Positions 32,474 through 41,586 of a DNA stretch of 64,000 bases are shown here, piece after piece. The notes beneath the pieces were generated by a model. The model worked only from the letters and a program-made list of their open reading frames with translations. It made no database searches and was not told the DNA's origin. Every line of letters begins with the position of its first letter. Positions within the stretch are counted from its first letter, which is position 1. A program made the translations under genes and the position numbers. Source of the stretch: Bacteroidales bacterium (lineage in GTDB: Bacteria > Bacteroidota > Bacteroidia > Bacteroidales > UBA932); the NCBI GenBank assembly GCA_017535125.1, contig JAFXUS010000018.1, positions 1 through 64,000 of the forward strand. Direction: 5' to 3'.

Positions 32474-34054
32474 TCGGTAGCGATACTGAAGGCGGACCTC
32501 GGTCCGTCCTTCTTTTTTGGTAAGGTTCCAGGGGTACTGGACCGTTTCGAGGCGGAACCAGAGGCTGTGGTGGCGGGAGAGGTGCCAGGCGCCGTAGAGC
32601 GAGGCGTTCCAGCCGCGCCCATAGCGGGCCGGGACCGTGAACGCGCCCGGCGCATCGCGCTCATACACATAGATCCGGTCGTCCCAGGCGTCCACCTTGA
32701 AGATGCCGCCGCGCAGGTAAACCCCCGCTTTCTCTGTCTTCCAGCCTGCTTCCACATACCAGTGCCAGGCGAACTCGCGGCAGCGAACCGCGTCGTAGCG
32801 GGCGCTGAACAGCCAGGCGCCGCGTTCGACGGTCAGCACCGCGCGGCCTTCCAGACGCAGGGGAGCAGCATCCGCAGGCCGGTAGCGCGCCTGCAGGCGA
32901 AGTTCCGGACGCAGTGTCATACCCCGCCATTCCCGCTCCAGATGCCAGCGAAGCAGCGATTTGTACTGGGCTTCACCCGTGTCGGTCCGCCAGCCGGCAT
33001 CCGCCGTCACGCCGAAGGCGGGGCCCTCATAGCCGGCGGCCGCGCCGCTGTAGCGCTTGTCTTCCCGCCCATACCAGCGGCCGAGCAGACCGATGCGGTG
33101 GCCGTATTCAGGAACGTAGTACGCACCCGCCTGCGCCATGAATTTTCCGCTGTACAGCAGGGCGGCTTCGCCGAAGAGGCTCCAGTCCGGCCGCGCCACG
33201 CGCGCCTCCAGCGAAGCGCCTTCTGAGGTCGCCGTCACACCCGCAGTCGCCGAACGCCAGGTCCGCGTCAGGTTGAAGATCGGCAGATTTCCCGACAGGG
33301 AATATGCCGCCGACAGCTTCCAGGGGCCGAAATGCCAGTCCGTCGCCACGCCCAGCAGGGTGGCGCCGTAAGAGCCGGTGGGGGAGAAGCCCGTCCCGTT
33401 TTTGCGGAAAGCGCTGAGCGTGCCGAAGCCGCTCAGCTGGAATCCGCTCCATTGCAGCAGGCCCTGCCCGAACCGGGCGTTGAAATGCCCCACGATCAAC
33501 TGCCCCAGCGCCCGGCGGCCATAGTAGGCCGCGCTCAGCGTGGGAAAGCCGACGGCCGGATCCGAGAGGGTATTGCGTACGGACACGAACGCCGCCGCCC
33601 GCTCACCCAGCACCGCCTCGTATTTGGCGCCGCCAGCAGCACTCCCGTCCGCCCGGAGCGCGCCCCGCAGCGTAAGCGTCTGCCCGAAGCGCAGGTCCTC
33701 CCGGTGACCGGGCGGAGCATCCCGGACGCCCAGGACGGCGAATTCCTTCAGCGCTTCCACGAAAGCGGCAGGAAAACCGTCCACGAGCGACAGCTCGGTC
33801 CAGGACAGGATGTCTCCCGTCCGGGCGCGGTAATCCAACAGGGATGCGACCTGGTACGGGGTCAGCAGACCTGTGGAGAGCAGCCGGCTGCGGCCGGCTA
33901 TGTTGAGATCGACTGGGTGTGCCGCCAGGGACTGGTAGCGTTGCACTTCGTCTTCGGAGAGTTCTTCGACGCAGGACGCGCCGGTAAGCGTCAGAAGGGC
34001 TTGCTGAAAGCCCCCCGGCCCGGAAAGGGCCAACAAGATCAGGAGACTTTTCAT
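32468..34054 (-). CDS. Helix-hairpin-helix / outer-membrane beta-barrel protein
   Basis: The 528-aa protein from Met at 34054 (MKSLLILLALSGPGG; 54 further upstream bases are open but lie over the promoter). After the signal sequence comes a ComEA-like HhH region (DLNIAGRSRLLSTGLLTPYQ, then SLVDGFPAAFVEALKEF, about 50-110). The rest is a long run of amphipathic strands ending in RLQYRYRL, typical of an outer-membrane barrel. Bacteroidetes have such proteins, often with unknown function; the soluble HhH part may be a protein-binding plug rather than bind DNA. The 3' end overlaps murF by 6 bp, convergently. Confidence 0.75.
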   Translation of the reverse strand: MKSLLILLALSGPGGFQQALLTLTGASCVEELSEDEVQRYQSLAAHPVDLNIAGRSRLLSTGLLTPYQVASLLDYRARTGDILSWTELSLVDGFPAAFVEALKEFAVLGVRDAPPGHREDLRFGQTLTLRGALRADGSAAGGAKYEAVLGERAAAFVSVRNTLSDPAVGFPTLSAAYYGRRALGQLIVGHFNARFGQGLLQWSGFQLSGFGTLSAFRKNGTGFSPTGSYGATLLGVATDWHFGPWKLSAAYSLSGNLPIFNLTRTWRSATAGVTATSEGASLEARVARPDWSLFGEAALLYSGKFMAQAGAYYVPEYGHRIGLLGRWYGREDKRYSGAAAGYEGPAFGVTADAGWRTDTGEAQYKSLLRWHLEREWRGMTLRPELRLQARYRPADAAPLRLEGRAVLTVERGAWLFSARYDAVRCREFAWHWYVEAGWKTEKAGVYLRGGIFKVDAWDDRIYVYERDAPGAFTVPARYGRGWNASLYGAWHLSRHHSLWFRLETVQYPWNLTKKEGRTEVRLQYRYRL

Positions 34055-34074
34055 AGCATTATGCAGTTTCTTCC

Positions 34075-34082
34075 CAAATTTA
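34075..34082 (-). promoter_or_regulatory. -7 box of the HhH/barrel gene
   Basis: TAAATTTG on the minus strand, 20 bp before ATG 34054. Its position inside the longer open frame supports the 34054 start. Confidence 0.55.
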
Positions 34083-34095
34083 GAAATTATTTTCG

Positions 34096-34103
34096 TAAAT
34101 TCG
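34096..34103 (+). promoter_or_regulatory. -7-like box of hpt-adk
   Basis: TAAATTCG, the TTCG variant of the consensus, 24 bp before the start codon of the fusion gene. It is divergent from the box at 34075. Confidence 0.35.
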
Positions 34104-34127
34104 GGCATTCAAAGAAACATCCCCAAT

Positions 34128-35261
34128 ATGAAGGACGAAAAAATCCAGATTCACGACAAGACCTTCAGGCCTTATATCCGCCACGAGCGCATCATGGACG
34201 CCATCGACACCGTGGCCCGGGAGATCAATTCCGACTTTCGCGGCTGCACCGACGTCCCTGTCATCCTGTGCGTGCTGAACGGATCCATCCCGTTCACGGG
34301 CGAACTGCTGCAGCGGATCGACTTCCCCTGCCAGCTCATTTCCATCAAGCTGTCCTCCTACCAGGGCACCAAGTCCACGGGCACCGTCCTGAACGTGATG
34401 GGCCTGACCTCCAGCGTACGCGGCAGGCGCGTGATCATCTGCGAGGACATCGTGGACACCGGCAACACCATCGTCGCCCTCAAGGAAATGCTCCTGGACA
34501 AGGAAGGCGCCGCCGAGGTGCGCATCGCAACGATGCTCCTCAAGCCGGAAGTCTATGACAAACCGGTCAAGCTGGATTACGTGGGCATGGAGATCCCCAA
34601 CGCCTTCATCGTCGGCTTTGGACTCGACTACAACGAGCTCGGCCGCAACATCAGAGACATCTACGTTATTGACGAACAACCCATGAAGTATTACATCCTC
34701 TTCGGCCCTCCGGGTGCCGGCAAGGGCACCCACGCCGGTGCCATCGCCCAGAAGTACAACCTCAAGCACATCTCCACCGGAGAGCTGCTCCGCGCCGAGA
34801 TCGCCGCGGGCACCGAGCTCGGCAAGCAGGCCAAGACCCTCATCGACGCCGGCGCCCTCGTGCCCGACTCCGTGGTGGAAGGCATGATCGAATCCGCCTT
34901 CGACACCGTCAAGGGCGTGGACGGCTTCCTGCTGGACGGCTTCCCACGCAACCTCGCGCAGGCGGCCGACCTGGACAAGATCCTGGAGAAGCGCGGCGAG
35001 AGCGTGACCGCCGTGGTCGGCCTGATGATCGACGACGACATGATCTTCCAGCGCATCCGCGGCCGCGCCATCATCGAGGGCCGCGCCGACGACGCCTCCG
35101 ACGAGACCATCGCCAACCGCATCAAGACCTACCACAGCCAGACCGAACCGCTGATCGACTACTACAAGAAAGCGGGCAAATACCACGAGGTGACCGTGAA
35201 CGGCGGCACCATCGAGGAGAACCGCGGCCGCGTGCTGGCCATGATGGAGACCATCGCATAA
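34128..35261 (+). CDS. Fused hypoxanthine phosphoribosyltransferase and adenylate kinase
   Basis: One uninterrupted frame of 377 aa. Residues 1-185 are a type I phosphoribosyltransferase (PRPP motif VIICEDIVDTGNT; FIVGFGLDYNELGRN binds the purine). Residues 186-377 are adenylate kinase: P-loop FGPPGAGKGT, STGELLR, LDGFPRN, with a short lid lacking the zinc insert (the RGRAIIEGRADD region). The join is DEQP-MKYYILFG, so the old adk start Met186 is still there. In other Bacteroidales hpt and adk are separate neighbours. The product would combine purine salvage and AMP/ADP balance. A nitroreductase follows with one shared base. Confidence 0.93.
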   Translation: MKDEKIQIHDKTFRPYIRHERIMDAIDTVAREINSDFRGCTDVPVILCVLNGSIPFTGELLQRIDFPCQLISIKLSSYQGTKSTGTVLNVMGLTSSVRGRRVIICEDIVDTGNTIVALKEMLLDKEGAAEVRIATMLLKPEVYDKPVKLDYVGMEIPNAFIVGFGLDYNELGRNIRDIYVIDEQPMKYYILFGPPGAGKGTHAGAIAQKYNLKHISTGELLRAEIAAGTELGKQAKTLIDAGALVPDSVVEGMIESAFDTVKGVDGFLLDGFPRNLAQAADLDKILEKRGESVTAVVGLMIDDDMIFQRIRGRAIIEGRADDASDETIANRIKTYHSQTEPLIDYYKKAGKYHEVTVNGGTIEENRGRVLAMMETIA

Positions 35262-35902
35262 TGGCCGACAACTACCTGGAGAAGCGTTACGAGGAGGTGT
35301 TCGGCAAGGACGCCGGGCACAGGCGTGCCCCGCAGCGTCCCTCGCTGGACACGCTCCTGCTTCATAACCGCAGCTACCGCGGCTTCGACAAGGACTATGT
35401 CGTACACCGGCGCCAACTGGATGCGATGATCGCCGTCAACACCAAGGTCGCCTCAAGCGTAAACATGCAGCGGCTCCGTTTCCGGGCCGTTGTCAAGGGG
35501 CCGGAGGCTGACCGGGTCAACAAGCACATCCGGATGGGGAGGGGACTGCCGCACCTGCAGCTGCCCTTCCCCGGCCGGGAACCCGAAGCTTTCATCGTCG
35601 TTTGCTCCACTGCGGCGGAGAATCCGGGTATCGACATCGATCTCGGCATCTCCGTTCAGAGCATGCTCCTTAAGGCCGTGGAGATGGGCCTGGGAGGCCT
35701 CATCATCCGCAATTTCGACCGTGAGCCGGTCCGCGAGGCCCTGGCCCTTCCGTATGAACCGATCTGTGTCGTGGCCGTCGGCAAGCCTGCCGAGCAGATC
35801 CAACTCGTGGATGCCCGCGAAGGCGACGACCTGTCCTACTACCGTCGCGACGGCATCCACTATGTTCCCAAGTTAACTGCAAAAGACCTTACGATAGAAT
35901 GA
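35261..35902 (+). CDS. Nitroreductase family protein
   Basis: Cytoplasmic 213-aa protein. NRSYRGFDKDYVV near 36-48 matches the FMN-binding start of nitroreductases; ASSVNMQRLRFRAVV and LGISVQSMLLKAVEMGLGG (about 125-143) are the core. A C-terminal extension (REGDDLSYYRRDGIHYVPK) is typical of the Bacteroidetes subgroup. It overlaps the fusion gene by one base and the transporter gene by four. The substrate is unknown. Confidence 0.82.
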   Translation: MADNYLEKRYEEVFGKDAGHRRAPQRPSLDTLLLHNRSYRGFDKDYVVHRRQLDAMIAVNTKVASSVNMQRLRFRAVVKGPEADRVNKHIRMGRGLPHLQLPFPGREPEAFIVVCSTAAENPGIDIDLGISVQSMLLKAVEMGLGGLIIRNFDREPVREALALPYEPICVVAVGKPAEQIQLVDAREGDDLSYYRRDGIHYVPKLTAKDLTIE

Positions 35903-37596
35903 ATTCAGGCACCCTGTTGATCGTTTTTAAACTGCTGGGATCGATCGCTCTGCTCATGTACGGCATGAAGGTGATGAGCGAAGCGCTCCAGAAAATGGCA
36001 GGCCCCCAGTTGCGCCACGTCCTGGGCGCCATGACCACCAACCGCTTCACCGGCGTCATGACAGGCATGCTCGTCTGCGTGGCCGTCCAGTCGTCCGCCG
36101 CCACCACCGTCATGACGGTCTCCTTCGTGAACGCCGCCCTGCTGACCCTGGCCCAGGCCATATCGGTGATCATGGGTGCCAACATCGGCACCACGCTCTC
36201 TGCCTGGATCATGTCCGCCGGTTTCTCCTTCAACATCGCCAACTTCGTCTGGCCGGTGTTCCTGGTCGCCGTCATCCTGATCCAGTTCAAGAAACACCGC
36301 TACCTGGGCGATTTCCTGTTCGGTCTGTCCTTCATGTTCTTCGCGCTCGGCACGCTCAACGCCACCGGACGCGAAATGGACCTCGCCAGCAACGAGCAGG
36401 TGGTCAATTTCTTCTCTTCCTTCGATTCCGGCAGCTATCTCACGATCCTGGTCTTCCTGGTCATCGGCGCCGTCCTGACCTGCATCGCGCAGTCGTCCGC
36501 CGCCCTGATGGCCATCACCATGGTGCTCTGCACCACCGGCGTGCTCACGATCTACCAGGGTGTCGCCCTGGTGATGGGCGAGAACATCGGCACCACCCTG
36601 ACCGCCAACCTGGCGGCACTCTCCGCCAATACGCAGGCCCGCCGCGCCGCCCTGGCCCACCTGGTGTTCAACGTCTTCGGCGTGTGCTGGGTGCTCTGCA
36701 TCTTCTATCCCTTCGTCCGCACCGCCTGCCGCCTGGCCGGCGTGGATGCGGATGCCGGCGTGGAGAACCCCGAGCGGCTGACCTTCGTGCTGGCCACCTT
36801 CCACACCATGTTCAATGTGACCAACACGCTGATTCTCATCTGGTTCATTCCGCAGATCGAGAAGCTGGTCAGCAAGCTGATCCCGCAGAAGGTCGCCGAA
36901 GACGAGTTCCGGCTCCAGTTCATCTCCAGCGGTATCATGAAGACACCGGAAATCTCCGTCTTCCAGGCCCAGAAGGAGATCGAACTCTTCGCTGACCGCA
37001 TGCGCCGTGTCGTGGACATGGTCGAAGAACTGACCGCCCCCCAGGATGACGAGAAGTTCCAGGCCATCTACGACCGCATCGCGAAATACGAGCAGATCAG
37101 CGACAACATGGACAACGAGATCGGCAAGTACCTCGGCCAGGTCAGCAACGCGCACCTGTCCGATGAGACCAAGCAGTCGATCCGTGCCATGATCCGCGAA
37201 ATCGGCGAACTGGAGAGCATCGGTGACAGCTTCTTCAACCTCGCCCGCGCCCTGATGCGCCGCAAGAACCAGCAGGTCACCTTCTCCGACGCCCAGAATG
37301 CCGGCCTTGCCGAAATGTACAAACTCCTTGAGCAGAGCATGGACCAGATGGTCGTCGTGCTGCGCGGAGAAGCCGGCATCGAAGAATCCACGCGCCTCGA
37401 GATCGCCATCAACGACTGCCGCGACCGCCTGCGCGAGCAGAACGAGGGCGCGGTGGACGAGCACGACTACAGCTACGCCTGCAGCACCATCTTCATGGAT
37501 CTGATCTCCGAGTGCGAGCAATGCGGCGACTACATCGTGAACGTCGTGGAAGCCAAGACAGGACAGAAAGTCGAGAAAGTCGAGAAAAAGGCCTGA
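35899..37596 (+). CDS. Na/Pi cotransporter family protein with PhoU-like tail
   Basis: The 565-aa protein has two inverted repeats with the hallmark QSSA motif (AVQSSAATTVM near 55-65 and AQSSAALMAI near 199-208) and GANIGTT/GENIGTT partners, within about eight to nine membrane helices to residue about 325. The C-terminal 220 residues are helical and PhoU-like (ELFADRMRRVVDMVEEL, MIREIGELESIGDSFFNLAR). It probably imports phosphate with sodium; some relatives carry other anions. Confidence 0.87.
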   Translation: MNSGTLLIVFKLLGSIALLMYGMKVMSEALQKMAGPQLRHVLGAMTTNRFTGVMTGMLVCVAVQSSAATTVMTVSFVNAALLTLAQAISVIMGANIGTTLSAWIMSAGFSFNIANFVWPVFLVAVILIQFKKHRYLGDFLFGLSFMFFALGTLNATGREMDLASNEQVVNFFSSFDSGSYLTILVFLVIGAVLTCIAQSSAALMAITMVLCTTGVLTIYQGVALVMGENIGTTLTANLAALSANTQARRAALAHLVFNVFGVCWVLCIFYPFVRTACRLAGVDADAGVENPERLTFVLATFHTMFNVTNTLILIWFIPQIEKLVSKLIPQKVAEDEFRLQFISSGIMKTPEISVFQAQKEIELFADRMRRVVDMVEELTAPQDDEKFQAIYDRIAKYEQISDNMDNEIGKYLGQVSNAHLSDETKQSIRAMIREIGELESIGDSFFNLARALMRRKNQQVTFSDAQNAGLAEMYKLLEQSMDQMVVVLRGEAGIEESTRLEIAINDCRDRLREQNEGAVDEHDYSYACSTIFMDLISECEQCGDYIVNVVEAKTGQKVEKVEKKA

Positions 37597-37597
37597 C

Positions 37598-38788
37598 ATG
37601 CATTTCCTCCCCAAGACTTTGACGGCGCTGGCGCTGCTGACGGCGGGTGTGATGCTTTCCGCGCAGCCACTGGACCGCGCACACGTCAACCTCGGGGTAC
37701 AGGGGCGCTACAGCCACGTGCTCAACGGTCAGGGGACCTATGAGAACCTGCTCAACACCTACGATTACGGCATTTACGGCGCCACGCTGGGCGTTTCCAC
37801 CCTCCCGGAAGATGGCGACTGGTATGCGTACGCCTGGAATTATCCCACCTACGGCATCGGCTTTTCCTTCGCCGACATGGGATCGCTTTCCTGCAAGAAC
37901 AACTCCCGTTTCGGGGATGTCCTGAACCTGTACGGCTGGGCGGAATTCGACCTGCTGCGTACGCGCTCGTTCCGCATCGGACCGGTGCTGGAACTGGGTA
38001 TTTCCTACACCGGCGACATCTACGACTATTACAGCAATCGCTACAACTGCTTTTTCGGCTCGCATCTGTTCGCCATGATCGGCGCCGGCCTGCGGGCGGA
38101 ATGGCTGTTCACGCCGCATTGGTCGCTGCACGCGGGCGTGTACCTGACCCACCATTCCAACGGCATGCTCCGTTCGCCCAACCTCGGCATCAACGAACTG
38201 GCCGGCAGCGTGGGCCTGCGTTACTATTTTGCGCCGACGCGCTTTGACACGAAGCCCGCGGCCGCCCCGGAGAAGCCGGAATACCGGAAGGGCCTGCGCT
38301 GGACCGTTTTCGCCGCCGCAGGCGTGCACAGCTGCCCGACCGAGTGGAGCGGCATCTGGAATTCGGACGATCCCGCACGCATCGCTCCCGCGCGTTTCCG
38401 CGGCGTCGCCGGCGTGGAGCTGGACTGGCACTATTCGCGCATCTTCGCCACCGGCGTCGGGCTGGAAGCGAATTATGCCGCCAACAACTATCGCGAAACG
38501 GACCAGATCCTGGAAGGACGCCAGGACCCGCGCGGCTATTCGCCGTGGCGCGTCGGCGTCTATCTGACGCAGGAATTCCGCTACCGGCAACTCTCCGCAC
38601 ACATCCAGTTCGGCGCCTATCTGTTCAAGCGCTGCGGGCTCACGGAGGATATCGGCGCAACCTTCCAGAAGATCGGCGCACGCTACCATTTCCGCCGTGC
38701 AGGCGGCCTGTATCTGGGCCTGGACATGCGCGCGCACCAGTTCGACCGTTCCTACGCCCTCGAATGGTCGGTAGGATTTAATTTATAA
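37598..38788 (+). CDS. PagL-like outer-membrane lipid A deacylase (acyloxyacyl hydrolase family)
   Basis: The 396-aa exported barrel (signal peptide to about residue 22) carries the PagL-type motif THHSNGMLRSPNLGINE, with His185, Ser187 and Glu200 as likely catalytic residues, so it may remove a 3-O-linked acyl chain from lipid A. The motif region ends near 210 with GLRYYF; a second segment of similar size, also barrel-like and ending WSVGFNL, follows after a Pro/Ala linker. It is about twice the length of classical PagL. It starts 1 bp after the transporter gene. Confidence 0.78.
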   Translation: MHFLPKTLTALALLTAGVMLSAQPLDRAHVNLGVQGRYSHVLNGQGTYENLLNTYDYGIYGATLGVSTLPEDGDWYAYAWNYPTYGIGFSFADMGSLSCKNNSRFGDVLNLYGWAEFDLLRTRSFRIGPVLELGISYTGDIYDYYSNRYNCFFGSHLFAMIGAGLRAEWLFTPHWSLHAGVYLTHHSNGMLRSPNLGINELAGSVGLRYYFAPTRFDTKPAAAPEKPEYRKGLRWTVFAAAGVHSCPTEWSGIWNSDDPARIAPARFRGVAGVELDWHYSRIFATGVGLEANYAANNYRETDQILEGRQDPRGYSPWRVGVYLTQEFRYRQLSAHIQFGAYLFKRCGLTEDIGATFQKIGARYHFRRAGGLYLGLDMRAHQFDRSYALEWSVGFNL

Positions 38789-38799
38789 CGAGTAATTTG

Positions 38800-38807
38800 T
38801 AACTTTG
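38800..38807 (+). promoter_or_regulatory. -7 box of obgE
   Basis: TAACTTTG, consensus, 8 nt before the ATG at 38816; the leader is at most a few bases. Confidence 0.55.
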
Positions 38808-38815
38808 CGACCGCA

Positions 38816-39808
38816 ATGGCAGAGAGCAACTTCATAGACTACGTCAAGATCTACTGCGCCTCCGGGCACGGGGGAGCGGGATCCGCACACCTGCACCGCG
38901 CCAAATACGTCCCCAAGGGTGGACCGGACGGCGGCGACGGCGGGCGCGGCGGACACATCATCCTGCGCGCCAATCCCCAGTTCTGGACGCTGATCCATCT
39001 CAAATACCGCAAGAACATCCACGCCGAAGACGGCGAAAAAGGCGGCTCCGACCTGCGCACGGGCAAGAACGGCACCGACATCTACCTCGACGTGCCCATC
39101 GGCACCGTGGCCAAGAATGCGGAGACGGACGAGGTCCTCTTCGAGATGATGGAAGCGGGGGAGGAGCGCATCCTCTGCCGGGGCGGCAAGGGCGGCCTGG
39201 GCAACAACAATTTCAAGACGCCGACCCTGCAGACTCCGCGTTTCGCCCAGCCGGGCGAAGAAGGGGAGGAAGGCGTCTATATCCTGGAGCTCAAGCTGTT
39301 GGCGGACGTCGGCCTCGTCGGTTTCCCGAATGCGGGAAAATCCACGCTCCTGGCCACGATTACGGCCGCCAAGCCGAAGATCGCCTCCTATGCCTTCACC
39401 ACGCTGGAGCCGAACCTGGGCATCGTGCGCTACTACGACGACAAGTCGTTCGTGATGGCAGACATCCCCGGCATCATCGAGGGTGCCCACGAGGGCAAGG
39501 GCATCGGCATCCGCTTCCTGCGCCACATCGAGCGCAACTCCGTGCTGCTCTTCATGGTGAGCGTGGAAGAGGAAGACATCGCCGCCGCATACAAGACGCT
39601 CCTCGCGGAGCTCAAACTCTATAATCCGGAACTGCTGACCAAGCAGCGGGTGCTGGCCATCACGAAATGCGACCTGATCGACGCCGACCTGGAGAAGATG
39701 ATCAAGCCGCACCTGCCCCGCAAGATCCCTTGCGTGTTCATTTCCTCCAGCACCGGCGAGGGGCTGCAGGAGCTCAAGGATACGCTCTGGAAGGCCCTGC
39801 AGGCCTAG
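38816..39808 (+). CDS. obgE: GTPase Obg
   Basis: Ribosome-associated GTPase of 330 aa: the glycine-rich Obg domain at 1-158 (GGRGGHIILRAN, GKGGLGNNNF), G1 GFPNAGKSTLL, G3 DIPGIIEGAHEGKG, G4 TKCDL, and G5 ISSSTGEGL. The C-terminal extension seen in some Obg proteins is absent. It converges with the lipid-kinase gene with one base between stop codons. Confidence 0.96.
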   Translation: MAESNFIDYVKIYCASGHGGAGSAHLHRAKYVPKGGPDGGDGGRGGHIILRANPQFWTLIHLKYRKNIHAEDGEKGGSDLRTGKNGTDIYLDVPIGTVAKNAETDEVLFEMMEAGEERILCRGGKGGLGNNNFKTPTLQTPRFAQPGEEGEEGVYILELKLLADVGLVGFPNAGKSTLLATITAAKPKIASYAFTTLEPNLGIVRYYDDKSFVMADIPGIIEGAHEGKGIGIRFLRHIERNSVLLFMVSVEEEDIAAAYKTLLAELKLYNPELLTKQRVLAITKCDLIDADLEKMIKPHLPRKIPCVFISSSTGEGLQELKDTLWKALQA

Positions 39809-39809
39809 T

Positions 39810-40754
39810 TCATCCCTTTAAGACGTGGACCCGCTCCCCGGTGATTTCCAGGACGAGCGGCAGGCGGCCTTCGATCTCGCCGTCGAATTCGATGATGTCC
39901 GCGGACGCCTCGTCCAGCGGAGCCACCCGCAGGGTCTTGCAGCGCCCGCTGAGGATCAGTTCCGACTCGTTCGCCGTGCCCGCGAACAGGCGCGGTATCT
40001 CCTTCGTCAGCGACAGCAGCTTCGCCTTCGGGACGATCATGTAGTCCAGCAGGCCGTCGTCGTTGACCGCCAGCGGGACCTGCCGCATGCCGCCGCCCGA
40101 CCACGCGCCGTTGCCGGCCGCCATGGAATACGCCTCTCCGCTGAAAACCTCCCGCTCATCCGCGAAAACAGCGATACGGATGGGCTTGATATGCATGATG
40201 GTATGGCGTAAGCCATTGAGGTAGATCATCTTGCCGCGCATGCCGCGCTCCTTCTGACGGTTCACCCGCTCGCACACGTGCGAATCGAATCCGATGCCGC
40301 TTCCGTTCGCCATCCAGGACACTTTTCCGTCGCGGCTGGTACCGCGCACGACGTCCATCCGACCGAATGATTCCCGGCTGATCAGTTTGATCACGTCCTC
40401 GACGTCGTCCGGGACGCGGCAGGACTTGATCCAGTCGTTGCCGGAACCGATGGGCACCACGGTCAGGTAGAATTCCTCCAGGGGCGTGCCGGTCTCCGCG
40501 CACCAGCTGCAGATGCCGCCCAGTACTTCGTGGAAGGACCCGTCGCCGCCCACGGCGGCAATCCGCCTGTACCCCTCGGCAGCAGCCTCCCGGGCCAGCG
40601 TGACGGCATGTTTCTTATGGTCGGTCATCGCCGTGACGTAGGCGATTCCTTTCTGCTCGAGCAGCCTTTCGGCGGGAACCCACTCAGACATCGCCTTCCC
40701 GGAACCGGCCCGGGGATTGACGATGAAATACCACGCGGTTTTTGTTTCAGACAT
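39810..40754 (-). CDS. Diacylglycerol/lipid kinase family protein
   Basis: The 314-aa protein from ATG 40754 has a DAGK catalytic fold: VNPRAGSGK near 12-20, GGDGSFHEVLGG (nucleotide loop), PIGSGNDW, and a C-terminal half with AAGNGAWSGGGMRQVP and DGLLDYMIV. It phosphorylates a lipid such as diacylglycerol or a sphingoid-type lipid; the substrate cannot be read from sequence. The open frame extends further upstream without family similarity, across the parA gene. Confidence 0.87.
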   Translation of the reverse strand: MSETKTAWYFIVNPRAGSGKAMSEWVPAERLLEQKGIAYVTAMTDHKKHAVTLAREAAAEGYRRIAAVGGDGSFHEVLGGICSWCAETGTPLEEFYLTVVPIGSGNDWIKSCRVPDDVEDVIKLISRESFGRMDVVRGTSRDGKVSWMANGSGIGFDSHVCERVNRQKERGMRGKMIYLNGLRHTIMHIKPIRIAVFADEREVFSGEAYSMAAGNGAWSGGGMRQVPLAVNDDGLLDYMIVPKAKLLSLTKEIPRLFAGTANESELILSGRCKTLRVAPLDEASADIIEFDGEIEGRLPLVLEITGERVHVLKG

Positions 40755-40778
40755 ACCACGAAAATAGGAATTATTTGT

Positions 40779-40786
40779 TAAATTTG
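40779..40786 (+). promoter_or_regulatory. -7 box of the parA operon
   Basis: TAAATTTG, 23 bp before the parA start codon. No clear -33 box. Confidence 0.5.
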
Positions 40787-40809
40787 CAATCTTAGGATAA
40801 TAGAGGATT

Positions 40810-41586
40810 ATGGGAAAAGTCATTGCTATCGCCAACCAGAAAGGAGGCGTCGGAAAGACGACCACCGCCATCAACCTGGCGGCGTCGCTCTCCGTTCTGG
40901 AAAAGAAAGTGTTGATCATCGACGCGGACCCGCAGGCCAACACGACCTCCGGCCTGAACTTCGCGCCGGACAATGACCAGCAGCGCACGCTGTACGAGGT
41001 GATGATCGGCAAGATCGACGTCACCGACGCCCTGATCCAAACGGAAATCGCCAACCTGCACATGATCCCGTCCCACATCAACCTCGTGGGCCTGGAGATC
41101 GAAATGGTGCAGGCCGAAGGCCGGGAAATGCTGCTCAAGAACGCCCTGGCCCCCATCCGTGACAACTATGACTACATCATCATCGACTGCTCGCCTTCGC
41201 TGGGCCTGATCACGGTCAATACCCTCACGGCGGCCGATTCCGTCATCATCCCGGTCCAGCCCGAGTTCTTCGCCCTCGAAGGCCTCGGCAAGCTCCTGCA
41301 GACCATCCGCCTTGTGCAGGGCGGCGTCAACCCCGACCTGACGATTGAAGGCTTCGTGGTCACGATGTTCGACGGCCGCACCCGCGTGCATACGCAGGTG
41401 CTCGCGGAACTGCGCGAGCATTTCCGCGACCTGGTCTTCAAGACCGTCATCCAGCGCAACATCCGCCTCAGCGAGGCGCCGTCCCACGGCAAGCCCATCA
41501 TCCTTTACGACATCATGTGCAACGGCTCCACCAACTATCTCAACCTCGCCCGGGAAGTGCTGGAGCATAACGGAGAAAGTCTATGA
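40810..41586 (+). CDS. parA: Chromosome partitioning ATPase ParA (Soj)
   Basis: Deviant Walker A ATPase of 258 aa: NQKGGVGKTTTAINLAA at 8-24, DADPQANTTSGL, IIDCSPSLGLITVN, and no N-terminal HTH, as in chromosomal Soj. It drives origin segregation with ParB. The stop overlaps the parB start by 4 bp (ATGA). Confidence 0.96.
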   Translation: MGKVIAIANQKGGVGKTTTAINLAASLSVLEKKVLIIDADPQANTTSGLNFAPDNDQQRTLYEVMIGKIDVTDALIQTEIANLHMIPSHINLVGLEIEMVQAEGREMLLKNALAPIRDNYDYIIIDCSPSLGLITVNTLTAADSVIIPVQPEFFALEGLGKLLQTIRLVQGGVNPDLTIEGFVVTMFDGRTRVHTQVLAELREHFRDLVFKTVIQRNIRLSEAPSHGKPIILYDIMCNGSTNYLNLAREVLEHNGESL

